From Roseivirga thermotolerans (GTDB lineage: Bacteria; Bacteroidota; Bacteroidia; Cytophagales; Cyclobacteriaceae): DNA of 64,000 nt. The stretch is from the NCBI RefSeq assembly GCF_014653175.1, contig NZ_BNAG01000003.1:682001-746000 (forward strand), given 5' to 3'. Shown here piece by piece: positions 46,648-55,872 of this stretch. The notes beneath the pieces are model-generated. The model was not told the DNA's origin, did no database searches, and worked only from the letters and a program-made list of their open reading frames with translations. Position 1 is the first letter of the stretch, and every line of letters starts with the position of its first letter. The position numbers and the translations under genes are program-made.

Positions 46648-47013
46648 TTATTCTTCTTCCTCGCTTGGGCTATTTGCCAAAATAAGGTCTTTGGCAGCTT
46701 CGTCAGTGGCCAAAACTGTCAAAACATTTTTTAGCTGAGAGATGGTTAAAAGTTTATCTACAAAAGAAGTGACTTCGCTAAGAATAAATGCTCCGCCATT
46801 TTCGGTATAGGCTCTGTTGCCGGTGAGCAGGGCGCTTAGTCCGGAAGAATCGGCATACTTGGTTTCAGAAAGGTTAAGTATTAGGTTTTTAACTCCTTGA
46901 GCCTGAAGGGATACTAGTTCCGATTTTAGTTCAGGAGAAAGAGTAGAGTCTAGTTTCTCTTCCTGAAGTTTGAATACGGTAAACAGCTCTTTTTTGTCTA
47001 TTGAAAACTTCAT
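46648..47013 (-). CDS. STAS-domain protein (anti-sigma factor antagonist type)
   Basis: 121 residues, a single STAS domain. [23 protein letters not shown] contains the DSSG segment (shown as [12 protein letters not shown]) with Ser56/Ser57, the site phosphorylated by RsbW-type kinases in SpoIIAA/RsbV. A short acidic tail (SPSEEEE) ends it. The partner kinase is not nearby, so control of a sigma factor is only inferred. It overlaps purC by 4 bases and rnz follows after 9. Confidence 0.9.
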   Translation of the reverse strand: MKFSIDKKELFTVFKLQEEKLDSTLSPELKSELVSLQAQGVKNLILNLSETKYADSSGLSALLTGNRAYTENGGAFILSEVTSFVDKLLTISQLKNVLTVLATDEAAKDLILANSPSEEEE

Positions 47014-47960
47014 AGGTTATGCTTTGCTAAATAATTTTTAATGTTTTTTTCAATGCGTTCTACAACGTTTGTTCCAGTTTGCTTTTGGAAGGTTTCACCT
47101 GTCACTTTTTCATACAATTCAATGTATCTGTCAGAGATAGACTGTACCACCTCGTTGGTCATGGTAGGAATTTCCTGCCCTTCCTTACCCTGAAATCCAT
47201 TTTCTATGAGCCACTGTCTCACAAACTCTTTCGACAGCTGCTTTTGTTTTTCTCCTGATGCCTGCCGGCTCTCATAGCCCTCTTTGTAGAAGTATCTGGA
47301 TGAGTCAGGTGTATGAATCTCATCGATCAGGTAAATTTCATTGTTGAATTTACCAAATTCGTACTTGGTGTCAACCAATATGAGCCCTTGTTTGGCGGCT
47401 ATTTCAGTGCCTCTTTCAAACAGTGCTCGGGTATATTTTTCCAGTTGAACATATTCTGCTTCGGCCACTATGCCCTGTCTGAGAATCTCTTCCCTTGAAA
47501 TATCTTCGTCATGGCCTTCTTTGGCCTTGGTGGTAGGGGTAATGATAGGGGTGGGCAGTTTATCATTTTCTTTGAGCCCTTCGGGCAGACTTACTCCGCA
47601 AAGAGTTCTTTTTCCTTCACGGTACTCCCGCCAGGCATGGCCTGCCAGATAGCCTCTAATGACCATTTCTACCGCATAGGGTTGGCATTTTAGACCTATG
47701 CTCACATTGGGGTCGGGCGAATCGGTAATCCAATTGGGAACCACATCTTTAGTAGCTTCCAGAAATTTCTGGGCTATTTGGTTCAGTACTTGCCCCTTGT
47801 AAGGAATGGGTCTTGGTAGTATTACGTCAAAAGCAGAAATGCGGTCGGTGGCCACCATGGCCAACTTGTCTTTGAAAAAGTAGATGTCTCTTACTTTACC
47901 GCTGTAAAATCCTGTTTGATTGGGGAACTGGAAATTAGTCTCCTTAACACCTTCGATCAT
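47010..47960 (-). CDS. purC: SAICAR synthase
   Basis: 316 residues. [25 protein letters not shown] is the family start (here [20 protein letters not shown]). [15 protein letters not shown]-like [23 protein letters not shown] and [13 protein letters not shown] follow in order. It joins aspartate to CAIR in purine synthesis using ATP. It leads the purC-STAS-rnz-queuosine transporter operon. The long form (about 300 residues) is that of Bacteroidota and yeast rather than the 237-residue E. coli type. Confidence 0.98.
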   Translation of the reverse strand: MIEGVKETNFQFPNQTGFYSGKVRDIYFFKDKLAMVATDRISAFDVILPRPIPYKGQVLNQIAQKFLEATKDVVPNWITDSPDPNVSIGLKCQPYAVEMVIRGYLAGHAWREYREGKRTLCGVSLPEGLKENDKLPTPIITPTTKAKEGHDEDISREEILRQGIVAEAEYVQLEKYTRALFERGTEIAAKQGLILVDTKYEFGKFNNEIYLIDEIHTPDSSRYFYKEGYESRQASGEKQKQLSKEFVRQWLIENGFQGKEGQEIPTMTNEVVQSISDRYIELYEKVTGETFQKQTGTNVVERIEKNIKNYLAKHNL

Positions 47961-48002
47961 CGGGTAAAAATAGTCAAAATTCGTTTGCTGATAGCTGGCG
48001 AA

Positions 48003-49319
48003 TTAATTTTCTGTTGTGCTCATTAACTGGCCTCGGGAATAGGTTTCTGTTTTGAGTAGTTTTTGCTCTTTGTTGTAATAGGTCCAGGTGCCTTGTTTCA
48101 CATCGTAGAGGTGGTTTCCCTTTACTTTTACTTCGCCCGATTCAAAATATTCGTAGTATCTGCCCGATTTCTGACCATTGAGATAGTTGGTTTCCGTATG
48201 CTTCTTGCCACTGGCGTAATAGGAAGTTTCTACTCCTGTGTTGCGTCCATATATGTATGGGACAGATTTTACGAGCTGTCCTTGTTCATTGTAGAACTTA
48301 ACCAGTCCGTTTATATGGCCTGACTCGTGTGGGGTTTCAGTTTCTACCTGACCATTTTCATAGTAGGTCTTCCAGGTTTTGGCCTTTTTTCCATTTACAT
48401 ATACTTGTTCGGTTTTTAATTGGCCAGACTTATAGTATTCTCGTAGCACCCCATCTTTGGTAATGCGGGTGTAGTTTTCTACCCACATTTTCTCACCGGT
48501 TTCGTAGTAGGTTGTGTTAATTCCTGTTTTTGCTCCTTTCTGAAAGTGCTGTACTTCTTTGGGAGCACCACTTTCATAGTAGGTTTTTCTCACCCCATCA
48601 TTTATTCCGTCTATGTAGGAGCCTTCTTCCAGCAGCTGCCCGTTGGGGCTGTACTTCTTATAGGCTCCGTTTTTGTAACCGTTTACATAGCTGTAAACGC
48701 CTTCTTTCTCTCCGTTGGAGTAAAAGGTTTCGTAGGTGCCGTTAATTACGCCATTGCTGTAGGTGAAAACAGAAGAGGGTTTCCCATTGGCGTAGTAGGT
48801 TTTGGCCGGTCCGTTTTGCTTCCCGTTCAGGTAGGTGAATTCTTGCTTTATGTTGCCATTGTGAAAATACTCAATAGCAGGCCCATTGGGAATTCCGTTG
48901 GTAAAGGTGGTTTCTCCTTTAAGTTTACCATCATCGTAGAAGGTTTTAACCTTTCCATTCAAAACGCCATCTATGTAACTGCCCTTTTGAATAGGTGCTC
49001 CGTTTTTTGCGTAGACCTCAAAAGGGCCTGTTTTCTTACCATTCTTATAGGTGGTTTTAGAGAGTGTCTTGCCGTCTTCATAATATTCTATGAAGAGCCC
49101 CTGAGGTTTTCCTTCAACAAACTCACCCTTCATGGCAATTTCTCCCTCTTCATAGTATCGGGTGTATGAACCGTGAATTTTGGTGGTGTCTCCATCAAGA
49201 ATAGTGTAAACCTCTTTTACATTTTTAAACTCGGGAGGGTAGAATTTCTTTATAGTATCTTGACCATAGACGTACTGAACCGCGAGAAAAGCAATGATGT
49301 TGAAGATTGATCTTTTCAT
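48003..49319 (-). CDS. Secreted YwqK/MORN-like repeat protein
   Basis: 438 residues with a signal peptide (MKRSIFNIIAFLAVQYVYG). The mature protein is about 16 tandem repeats of roughly 23-24 residues with the pattern YY-x-(N/S)G-x-x-K-x-E-x-x-Y-x-NG-x-x-(N/H)G. These are the YwqK antitoxin-like or MORN-type repeats. Although the family is named after a toxin-antitoxin pair, no toxin gene is next to it, and secretion argues for a surface or periplasmic role. It is separated from the thiolase by a strong terminator. Confidence 0.9.
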   Translation of the reverse strand: MKRSIFNIIAFLAVQYVYGQDTIKKFYPPEFKNVKEVYTILDGDTTKIHGSYTRYYEEGEIAMKGEFVEGKPQGLFIEYYEDGKTLSKTTYKNGKKTGPFEVYAKNGAPIQKGSYIDGVLNGKVKTFYDDGKLKGETTFTNGIPNGPAIEYFHNGNIKQEFTYLNGKQNGPAKTYYANGKPSSVFTYSNGVINGTYETFYSNGEKEGVYSYVNGYKNGAYKKYSPNGQLLEEGSYIDGINDGVRKTYYESGAPKEVQHFQKGAKTGINTTYYETGEKMWVENYTRITKDGVLREYYKSGQLKTEQVYVNGKKAKTWKTYYENGQVETETPHESGHINGLVKFYNEQGQLVKSVPYIYGRNTGVETSYYASGKKHTETNYLNGQKSGRYYEYFESGEVKVKGNHLYDVKQGTWTYYNKEQKLLKTETYSRGQLMSTTEN

Positions 49320-49351
49320 AAAAAAAGCCTTACGTAAAATTACGTAAGGCT
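49320..49351 (-). terminator. Rho-independent terminator after the thiolase gene
   Basis: AGCCTTACGTAA (49340-49351 read on the minus strand) pairs perfectly with 49326-49337, a 12-bp stem with a 2-base loop, followed by at least six T. It ends within 1 base of the start codon of the YwqK gene, so that gene needs its own promoter inside this 53-bp gap. Confidence 0.9.
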
Positions 49352-49372
49352 CAGGTATTTAGTATAGTAATC

Positions 49373-50551
49373 CTACATTTTCTCGATAACAATGGCCGAA
49401 GCTCCGCCACCACCATTGCAAATACCGGCTACCCCAATTTTGCCATCGTTTTGTTCCAATACATGGCAAAGAGTGGTTACAATACGGTTTCCTGAGGCTC
49501 CCAGCGGGTGGCCGAGTGCCACGGCTCCACCATTTACGTTCACCTTGGCACTGTCTAGCTCCAGGGTTTTGTTGTTGGCAATAGCTACTACTGAAAACGC
49601 CTCATTAATTTCATAGAAATCTACCTCTTCTTTAGATACTCCGGCTAGTTTCATGGCCTTAGGTATGGCCAACGCAGGGGCTGTGGTAAACCAAAGCGGA
49701 TCTTGCGCTGCATCGGCAAAACCACGGATTTTGGCCAGTGGTTTTACTCCCAATTCTTCGGCTTTTTCTTTGCTCATGAGCACCATGGCCGAGGCTCCAT
49801 CGTTTATCGTAGAGGCATTGGCGGCAGTAACTGTGCCTTCTTTGGAGAATACCGGGCGGAGAGCCGGTATTTTATCGAAGAATACATTTCTGAATTCTTC
49901 ATCTTCGTCCATAATTACAGGATCGCCTTTTCTTTGCGGAATTTCTACGGGGATAATCTCACTTTTGAATTTGCCTTGCTCTGTAGCCGCGGCAGCTCTT
50001 TTGTACGAATTAATGGCATATTCATCTTGTTCTTCGCGAGAAATGTTCATTTCTCTGGCGGTGTTGTCAGCACAGTTGCCCATGGGGAATCCGTTGTATA
50101 CTTCCCATAAACCATCTTTTAAGAGTCCGTCTACTAACTCACCATTACCATATTTGTATCCGTAGCGAGCCTTGGGTATGTAATAGGGTATGTTAGACAT
50201 GCTTTCCATACCACCGGCTACTATTACCTCTTGTTGGCCGAGCATAATGGACTGTGCCGCGAGCATAACCGACTTCATTCCCGAAGCACACACTTTATTG
50301 ATGGTAGTGCAGGGTACTTCGTGGCCGATGCCGGCACCAAGGGCTGCCTGACGAGCCGGAGCCTGTCCTAAGCCGGCCGAAACTACGTTGCCCATAAAGA
50401 CTTCCTGAACTTGCGATGCAGCCACACCTGCTTTTTCCAAAGCACCTTTAATAGCTATAGAGCCTAGCTGAGTAGCCGAAAAACCGGCTAGTTTGCCTCC
50501 AAAACTACCAATTGGTGTACGTGCTGCAGAAACAATATATACTTCCTTCAT
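49373..50551 (-). CDS. Acetyl-CoA C-acyltransferase (thiolase)
   Basis: 392 residues. Nucleophile Cys88 in [34 protein letters not shown] (catalytic His) and [11 protein letters not shown] (second Cys) complete the set. It condenses or cleaves acetyl-CoA units in fatty-acid breakdown or biosynthesis of acetoacetyl-CoA. It is transcribed alone, with a -7 box at 50584 and a terminator at 49320. Confidence 0.97.
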   Translation of the reverse strand: MKEVYIVSAARTPIGSFGGKLAGFSATQLGSIAIKGALEKAGVAASQVQEVFMGNVVSAGLGQAPARQAALGAGIGHEVPCTTINKVCASGMKSVMLAAQSIMLGQQEVIVAGGMESMSNIPYYIPKARYGYKYGNGELVDGLLKDGLWEVYNGFPMGNCADNTAREMNISREEQDEYAINSYKRAAAATEQGKFKSEIIPVEIPQRKGDPVIMDEDEEFRNVFFDKIPALRPVFSKEGTVTAANASTINDGASAMVLMSKEKAEELGVKPLAKIRGFADAAQDPLWFTTAPALAIPKAMKLAGVSKEEVDFYEINEAFSVVAIANNKTLELDSAKVNVNGGAVALGHPLGASGNRIVTTLCHVLEQNDGKIGVAGICNGGGGASAIVIEKM

Positions 50552-50583
50552 ATCTAAATTATAGTTTTCCTAACGAGTGTTAG

Positions 50584-50591
50584 CAAAGATA
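50584..50591 (-). promoter_or_regulatory. -7 box TATCTTTG of the thiolase gene
   Basis: Exact TAnnTTTG match 32 bases before the ATG at 50551. Confidence 0.55.
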
Positions 50592-50727
50592 AGAAATAGG
50601 CTCAAGATTGAAAGGAGAATGAAAAGGAGATGTCGGGTATAGGATTTAGTTAAGAAGTACTCATTTCCCACAAACCTTTAAAATTGAGAAGCTTTGTGGT
50701 TGAACTACCGGCCGGTCGTCAATCAAC

Positions 50728-51666
50728 TTACCAGTCTGGTTTGTCAGAGTCTTTCTTCTGGGTGGCCTTTCTCTTCTTTTGTTGCACATACTGGATCTCA
50801 TTGTTTTTCATGGCCTCCAGTATCATTTGAGCCTTTTCTAGCGGAATGTTCATTTCCTTCAGCTTCTCCATGAGCTTTTGCATAGGGTCATCTTTTTGCT
50901 CACCCTCTTTTTGCTCTTGTTGTTCTTGCTGTTGTTTATCGTTTTTTTGCTGCTCCTGCTCTTGCTGCTCTTTGTTCTGATCGTTCTTTTGCTCCTGATC
51001 TTGTTTTTTTTGCTGATCTTTTTGGTCTTTCTGATCCTTGTTCTGTTGATCTTGCTTTTGCTCTTGTTGCTGATCTTTCTTTTGGTCTTGCTGTTGCTGC
51101 TCTTGTTGTTGTCTTAGCAGTTTTTTCAGCAGCTCATAATTGTATCGGGCTTGTTCGTTAGAAGGGTTTTTGAGCAAGGCATTCTTAAAATTGCTGAGGG
51201 CAGAGTTCATAAAAGACTCTTTTTCATCGGGCGATTGCTCACTCATTTTGTAGGCAATTATACCCAGCTGATTGTGGGCCGAAGAAGCAAGAACTGGCTC
51301 TGCTGCACCGGCAACGGTTTTGTAATTTTTATCGGCAATATCAAAATAGCGAAGGTCTCCGCTAATGGCGCTTAACTGAGCACTGTCTTGCACCTGGGTT
51401 TTGCCGCTGCTTATGTCGCTCAATAAGCCCATGTTGTCTCCCCCATATGACAGTAAATAGGCTGCATGGGCTAGGTTTAAACGGGCCTTATAGTCTTCTA
51501 CTTCTAAACTATCGAGCAGAGATACATAGGCCGTAACAGCTTCGGCATACTGGCCTGTTTCGTAGGCTTCTTTGGCCGTACGCTTAAGCTTGTTCGATCG
51601 GGCAATTTTATTTACCGGATCTGTAACCCCTCCCAGTATAATCAATAAGCTGATAATGTATTTCAT
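50728..51666 (-). CDS. batC: BatC-like TPR protein with Gln/Lys-rich low-complexity region
   Basis: 312 residues. The signal-like start (MKYIISLLIILGGVTDPVN) leads TPR helices (about 30-185: AYETGQYAEAVTAYVSLLD, FKNALLKNPSNEQARYNYELL). A stretch of about 80 residues (about 190-270) is made almost only of Q, K, D, E and N, and a helical MQKLMEKLKEMNIPLEKAQ end follows. This is the BatC layout of Bacteroides aerotolerance operons. It overlaps batB by 4 bases. The low-complexity DNA also produces meaningless Leu-rich frames on the other strand. Confidence 0.85.
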   Translation of the reverse strand: MKYIISLLIILGGVTDPVNKIARSNKLKRTAKEAYETGQYAEAVTAYVSLLDSLEVEDYKARLNLAHAAYLLSYGGDNMGLLSDISSGKTQVQDSAQLSAISGDLRYFDIADKNYKTVAGAAEPVLASSAHNQLGIIAYKMSEQSPDEKESFMNSALSNFKNALLKNPSNEQARYNYELLKKLLRQQQEQQQQDQKKDQQQEQKQDQQNKDQKDQKDQQKKQDQEQKNDQNKEQQEQEQQKNDKQQQEQQEQKEGEQKDDPMQKLMEKLKEMNIPLEKAQMILEAMKNNEIQYVQQKKRKATQKKDSDKPDW

Positions 51667-52631
51667 ATCCTTAATGTCTTTCTTCTAATGAGCGCATCCA
51701 GAGCCAAAAGCACCAGCGCACCCAGCACGAAATAATAAAACTTATTGGCCGAGGCATCGATCATTCGGGCATCGCGCAATTCGCCCTCTACTTCATTTAT
51801 AGCCCTAATGAGTCGAGCTACATCGTTTTGATTTTCATTGATTTCGAAGTATTTGCCACCGGTATCAACGGCCAGTTTTCTTAACGATTTGGAGTTGAGC
51901 TTTGTTACTACCTCCTGCCCATTTCTGTCTCGTTTAAAACCATTGGCCTGCCTTATTTTAGAACCTGTTTCTGTTCCCACACCAAGAGCAAACAACTGAA
52001 TGCCACTTTTTACAATCTCTTTGGCAGCCTCATCAGTTTCATCGCCAAAATCTTCTCCATCGCTAATCAATAAAACAATCTTTGCCTTTTGTTGGGTAAT
52101 GGGCGATTCAGAATCTTCGAGCTTGTCTAAAGCCATTCGTAGGGGAGCACCAAAATCGGTTCCTGCGTTGGGCACCAGGCTGGTGTTGAGAGTGCTGATG
52201 AATAAACTAAGCGCACTCTGGTCGTAGGTAAGAGGACATTGTACAAAGGCTTCGGAGCTAAAAATAATCAGGCCAATGCGGTCAGAACTAAAGGCGTCTA
52301 CAATGTTTTTAAGTTCAAATTTAATTTTCTCCAGTCGGGTAGGTTGAATGTCGAAGGCGTTCATAGATTGCGATAGGTCTACCGCTATATATATATCCTT
52401 ACCCTCCGACTTCACCTCTTTAGTGGTTTCTCCAAAAGAAGGGCCCAGCAAGGCTATAATAAGCAAGGCCATGGCCATGCTACGGAGCAAAATCTTGAAA
52501 ACGAGCGGTCGAAAGGAGGTTTGTAGCCTCCTGGCCACCATGAACATTCGAATAATATATGCGGAGTAGGCAATTATGAATATGCCTATAAATACCCACT
52601 CTGTTGTTCCAATACTTTTAAACCAGGTCAT
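51663..52631 (-). CDS. batB: BatB-like von Willebrand factor A membrane protein
   Basis: 322 residues. Helix near 12-30 and a second near 44-62, VWA domain about 80-280 with the MIDAS motif DLSQSMNAFD (DxSxS), LLISDGEDFGDE, and a C-terminal helix (about 297-315). It binds metal and probably protein partners in the periplasm or cytoplasm next to the inner membrane. BatA, MoxR and the DUF58 protein that usually precede it are absent: the next gene upstream points the other way. A -7 box lies at 52644. Confidence 0.9.
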   Translation of the reverse strand: MTWFKSIGTTEWVFIGIFIIAYSAYIIRMFMVARRLQTSFRPLVFKILLRSMAMALLIIALLGPSFGETTKEVKSEGKDIYIAVDLSQSMNAFDIQPTRLEKIKFELKNIVDAFSSDRIGLIIFSSEAFVQCPLTYDQSALSLFISTLNTSLVPNAGTDFGAPLRMALDKLEDSESPITQQKAKIVLLISDGEDFGDETDEAAKEIVKSGIQLFALGVGTETGSKIRQANGFKRDRNGQEVVTKLNSKSLRKLAVDTGGKYFEINENQNDVARLIRAINEVEGELRDARMIDASANKFYYFVLGALVLLALDALIRRKTLRI

Positions 52632-52643
52632 ATTTCAGAAAGC

Positions 52644-52651
52644 CAAATATA
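52644..52651 (-). promoter_or_regulatory. -7 box TATATTTG of batBC
   Basis: Exact TAnnTTTG match 12 bases before the batB ATG, so batBC has its own promoter and is not the tail of a larger operon. Confidence 0.5.
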
Positions 52652-52739
52652 TAGAAGTATACCTTTATATATAAGCCACTCATCAAGTGTGGCCATTTAG
52701 TGGGTGTTAAAGATTGTTAAGGCTTGCTAAATCGACAAC

Positions 52740-52754
52740 TAGGTGTTACACCTA
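52740..52754. promoter_or_regulatory. Palindromic operator candidate TAGGTGTTACACCTA
   Basis: A 15-base palindrome (7 bp arms around one base) whose twin, 14 of 15 bases identical, lies at 56534-56548. It sits 50 bases before the -7 box at 52804 and about 95 bases from the batB -7 box. The size and symmetry fit a LuxR/NarL-type response regulator site. Confidence 0.6.
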
Positions 52755-52803
52755 TTTTTTAAATCTAAGGAAATATACCTACTAAAAGGCTTTGGGGAGG
52801 CTC

Positions 52804-52811
52804 TACATTTG
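52804..52811 (+). promoter_or_regulatory. -7 box TACATTTG of the small secreted protein gene
   Basis: Exact TAnnTTTG match 18 bases before the ATG at 52830, with no good -33 element, as expected for an activator-dependent promoter. Confidence 0.55.
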
Positions 52812-52829
52812 AAACATAAGTAAAGCATT

Positions 52830-53360
52830 ATGAAAACGCTCAAAACCTTTTTCGCCTTCTTTGTTTCGCTACCCTTATTGTATTTGCCGGTAGAGCTGGC
52901 ACTGGGTGAAAAATCGGCTGATGCGAATGCGCTAACTAGTGAGCAGGTGGCCTTCGACTCCCATAGCTTCTCGGCAGGAGAGTGGATGACCAGCAATTTG
53001 GCACTGGTTAATGAGCAGGCGAAAGTTTCTAAAGAGCACTTTACTTATGAAGAACTTGAAACCGTAAAGCCCGAAGGTTGGGAACTTCCCACAATGGAGC
53101 AGGCTGTTAGTTTACTAAAAAGCATGGGATTCAACCAGAGTTCAGGATATATTCCTTCTGACTATTATAAGGTCAACTGGCAGTATTCAGGCTATGTAGA
53201 CCCAATTTTGGGCAAAGTAAATGAAGGCGAGAAGCTTCTGTTGTGGGTTAAAGACAATGGTCAGCACAACTACATTTCCATTAGCAAAGACAATTTAGAA
53301 TTCACCCCTGGAAAAACACTGGCACATGCCAGACTTTCGGCCAGGCTGGTAAGAAATTAG
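52830..53360 (+). CDS. Small secreted protein with lectin-like (Fib_succ/DUF1566-like) features
   Basis: 176 residues with a signal peptide (MKTLKTFFAFFVSLPLLYLP then VELALG). The mature part has GWELPTMEQAVSLLKSMGF, a spaced W/Y set (YYKVNWQYSGY, LLLWVKD) and the end HARLSARLVRN. The order W-x-LPT ... W ... AR-x-VR-x resembles the Fib_succ_major/DUF1566 proteins of C-type-lectin-like fold, a tentative reading. It has its own promoter with an upstream palindrome shared with the 3' side of the neighbouring response regulator gene, and a terminator at 53390. Confidence 0.75.
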   Translation: MKTLKTFFAFFVSLPLLYLPVELALGEKSADANALTSEQVAFDSHSFSAGEWMTSNLALVNEQAKVSKEHFTYEELETVKPEGWELPTMEQAVSLLKSMGFNQSSGYIPSDYYKVNWQYSGYVDPILGKVNEGEKLLLWVKDNGQHNYISISKDNLEFTPGKTLAHARLSARLVRN

Positions 53361-53389
53361 CATATACATTTAGTGTTTTGGTTAAAAGG

Positions 53390-53420
53390 GGCTTCTCAGA
53401 TGGAGAAGCCTTCTTTGTTT
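53390..53420 (+). terminator. Rho-independent terminator
   Basis: GGCTTCTC pairs with GAGAAGCC around AGATG-like five bases (53390-53410), followed by TTCTTTGTTT. It separates the secreted-protein gene from the kinase gene. Confidence 0.8.
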
Positions 53421-53502
53421 ATATAGCTTAATCTTTACTCGATTTAGCACCGATTATTCTTGGAATTGCATAAATTTAATCCTATTCCTACCGAGTGATC
53501 TC

Positions 53503-55872
53503 ATGGCTCAATCCAAGATTGACGATTTTATTTTAGGCGTAGTGAATGCAACCAATTCGCTTATAGCTTCCAAACTGGAAGAAGGGATTCAGATTGCCCT
53601 GGATACCCTGTGCGATCATCTCGACATTAGTTCATCTTTTATTTACAAAAACCATAGAAACGAGAACGGAGAGCTCCTAAGCTCCATTAAGTATTTTTCG
53701 AGCAAAACCGTGATTCCTGAGCGAGTTGCTCGCAATCAGGATGTTCCTCTTTATCGCATGGAGAAACTAAGCAAGGAATTGGCAGCCGGCAGACCTTACA
53801 TGTTGGTTTACTCTGACAGCGACAGCGAACTAAGGGCGCATATGGGGTTAGACCATACGAAACTCGTGGCTTTCTTTCCCATAATAGTAGATGACGATTT
53901 TTGGGGAGCCATAGGCTTTGCTGACTTTAGCAAAGAAAGAAAACTGTCAGAGCCGGAAAAGCAATTACTCATGACTTTGGCCAATGCAATAGCCGGTTCT
54001 ATCAGGCGAGAAAGGCTCGAGTCCAATCTGGAACAGTTGGTGCAGCAACGTACAGCAGAGCTTCAGGACCACAAACTGCGGTTTCAGTTGGCGCTGGAAA
54101 GTACACAAAATGGTTTTTGGGACTGGCTGCCACAAGAAAACAAGATTTTCTGGTCTAAAAACATGTACGACAACCTGGGCTACGAACCGGGCGATCTTCC
54201 CGATTTGATTGAAGGCTTCTATGACCTCGTTCATCCGCACGACAGGGCAGAGGCCAGGCGAAGATTCAATAACTATCTCCAAAATAAAGTGCCCTACGAA
54301 ATGGAATTCAGGTTGAAGAAAAAGGATGGTAGTTACCGATGGTTTCTTTCAACTTGCAAAGCTGTTTGGGACGAAGAAGGCAAACCCATTCGTGTGGTGG
54401 GAAGCCATGCCGATATTCATACCCGCAAGGTAAGTACCGAGCTGTTGGCTCGACAGGAAGAAAAGTTCAGAACAGTTATTCGCACCGACCCCAACCCTTT
54501 ATTTCTCGTTAACAAGCGAGGTAAAATAGTGCTGCACAGTAAAAGGTCGTGCGAGGTGTTTGGCTATTCGGATGAGGAACTCAACGGGCTTAATGTACTG
54601 CGATTGTTGCCTCCCGACAAACGAAGCAAGTACAAGCAACTACTCAACGACTTTTTAACCAAACCCCGAACTCAGGTACTTGATTCTACTGCTGAGATAA
54701 AGGCCAGAAAGAAAAACGGCCGACTATTTTGGATAGAAATGGGCTTGAGCCCGGTGAGTATTGACGGTGAAACCATGGTGTTGGCTGTGTTGACCGATGT
54801 AACCCGAAAACGAGAGGCTGAGCTAAAGCTCAAAGAAAGTTACCGGCAAATGAATAACCTCATAAATAACTTGCCGGGGGTGGTATATCGCTGCCGAAAC
54901 GATGAGTCATGGACCATGGACTATATCAGCCCGGCTTGTGAACAAATTACAGGATACAGACAGGAGGAGTTTTATGGCGATCCGGCCATTACAACTTTTG
55001 GTAACTTGATTATACCAGATGACAGGGATGAGGTTTGGGAGCATGTGCAGCGTTCGGTGAACGATCAAAAGCCTTTTCGGATGACATACCGAATAAAGGA
55101 TAAGCAGGGCAGAATAAAGTGGATATGGGAACAGGGGGTAGGTGTGTTTGAAAACGATATGCTGGTGTGGCTGGAAGGCTGCCTTTTCGATGTGACCCCT
55201 ATTATTAGAAATCAGGAGAAAGTTCAGCAGGCTATATACAGTACTGAAGACAAAGAACGCAGAAGGATTGCTTCAGATTTGCACGATGGTGTACAACAAA
55301 CCCTGGGGGTTAGCTATATGAATCTTAAGCATCTGGATGAGGAGGTCGCAAAGTTTTCGGAGGCACTACAAAAGAGATACTACAAAAGCCTTAAGTATTT
55401 AGAGCAGGGTATTAAAGAAAGTCGCAATATTGCCCATCAGCTATTGCCTAAAGATGTAGAGGAACTGGGGCTTGTAAAAGCCCTGGAACAATTAATTTCC
55501 GATACCATTAATGGCAACGGCACCGAGGTTGAATATTATACCAATATTACAGCAAGACTACCGGCCGAGGTAGAGCTAGGGTTGTATCGGGTAGCCCAGG
55601 AAACCCTAAATAATATAATGAAGCATGCCAAAGCCAGTAAGATTAGTGTGCAGCTCATTAAAACGGCCGATGAAAACGTGCAAATGATGATAGAGGACAA
55701 CGGTGTGGGTTTTGATAAAAACAAACTAGATATTTATAAAGAAGGATATGGCCTGACAAGCATGAAAAACCGGGTATGGTCAATGTCTGGTAGGCTATCA
55801 GTAGATAGCAACCCGGGAAAGGGTACTTGTTTGGTGGCCATTATTCCAGCAAAGCTTAAAGTATATGAATAA
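53503..55872 (+). CDS. GAF-PAS sensor histidine kinase (HisKA_3 type), cytoplasmic
   Basis: 789 residues with no membrane helix. N-terminal GAF-like domain (about 5-170; LVAFFPIIVDDDFWGAIGFAD), coiled linker, PAS domains at about 190-310 (FQLALESTQNGFWDWLP), 320-440 (RTDPNPLFLVNKRGKIVL) and 450-570 (NNLPGVVYRCRNDE). The HisKA_3 domain carries His594 (ASDLHDGVQQTLG), and the ATPase domain has ETLNNIMKHAKA, EDNGVGF and GYGLTSMKNR. It should phosphorylate the LuxR regulator encoded next, whose start overlaps its stop by 8 bases. Confidence 0.95.
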   Translation: MAQSKIDDFILGVVNATNSLIASKLEEGIQIALDTLCDHLDISSSFIYKNHRNENGELLSSIKYFSSKTVIPERVARNQDVPLYRMEKLSKELAAGRPYMLVYSDSDSELRAHMGLDHTKLVAFFPIIVDDDFWGAIGFADFSKERKLSEPEKQLLMTLANAIAGSIRRERLESNLEQLVQQRTAELQDHKLRFQLALESTQNGFWDWLPQENKIFWSKNMYDNLGYEPGDLPDLIEGFYDLVHPHDRAEARRRFNNYLQNKVPYEMEFRLKKKDGSYRWFLSTCKAVWDEEGKPIRVVGSHADIHTRKVSTELLARQEEKFRTVIRTDPNPLFLVNKRGKIVLHSKRSCEVFGYSDEELNGLNVLRLLPPDKRSKYKQLLNDFLTKPRTQVLDSTAEIKARKKNGRLFWIEMGLSPVSIDGETMVLAVLTDVTRKREAELKLKESYRQMNNLINNLPGVVYRCRNDESWTMDYISPACEQITGYRQEEFYGDPAITTFGNLIIPDDRDEVWEHVQRSVNDQKPFRMTYRIKDKQGRIKWIWEQGVGVFENDMLVWLEGCLFDVTPIIRNQEKVQQAIYSTEDKERRRIASDLHDGVQQTLGVSYMNLKHLDEEVAKFSEALQKRYYKSLKYLEQGIKESRNIAHQLLPKDVEELGLVKALEQLISDTINGNGTEVEYYTNITARLPAEVELGLYRVAQETLNNIMKHAKASKISVQLIKTADENVQMMIEDNGVGFDKNKLDIYKEGYGLTSMKNRVWSMSGRLSVDSNPGKGTCLVAIIPAKLKVYE

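Noticed and set aside
48003-49319. Tandem repeats as a CRISPR array
   Set aside because: The periodicity is in the protein (23-24 residues) and the DNA repeats are degenerate, within an intact coding frame.
50669-50700. CCACAAA/TTTGTGG inverted repeat after batC
   Set aside because: Only 7 bp, long loop and no T-run; too weak for a terminator.
50878-51117. Leucine-only ORF on the plus strand
   Set aside because: It is the antisense of the Gln/Lys-rich tract of BatC.
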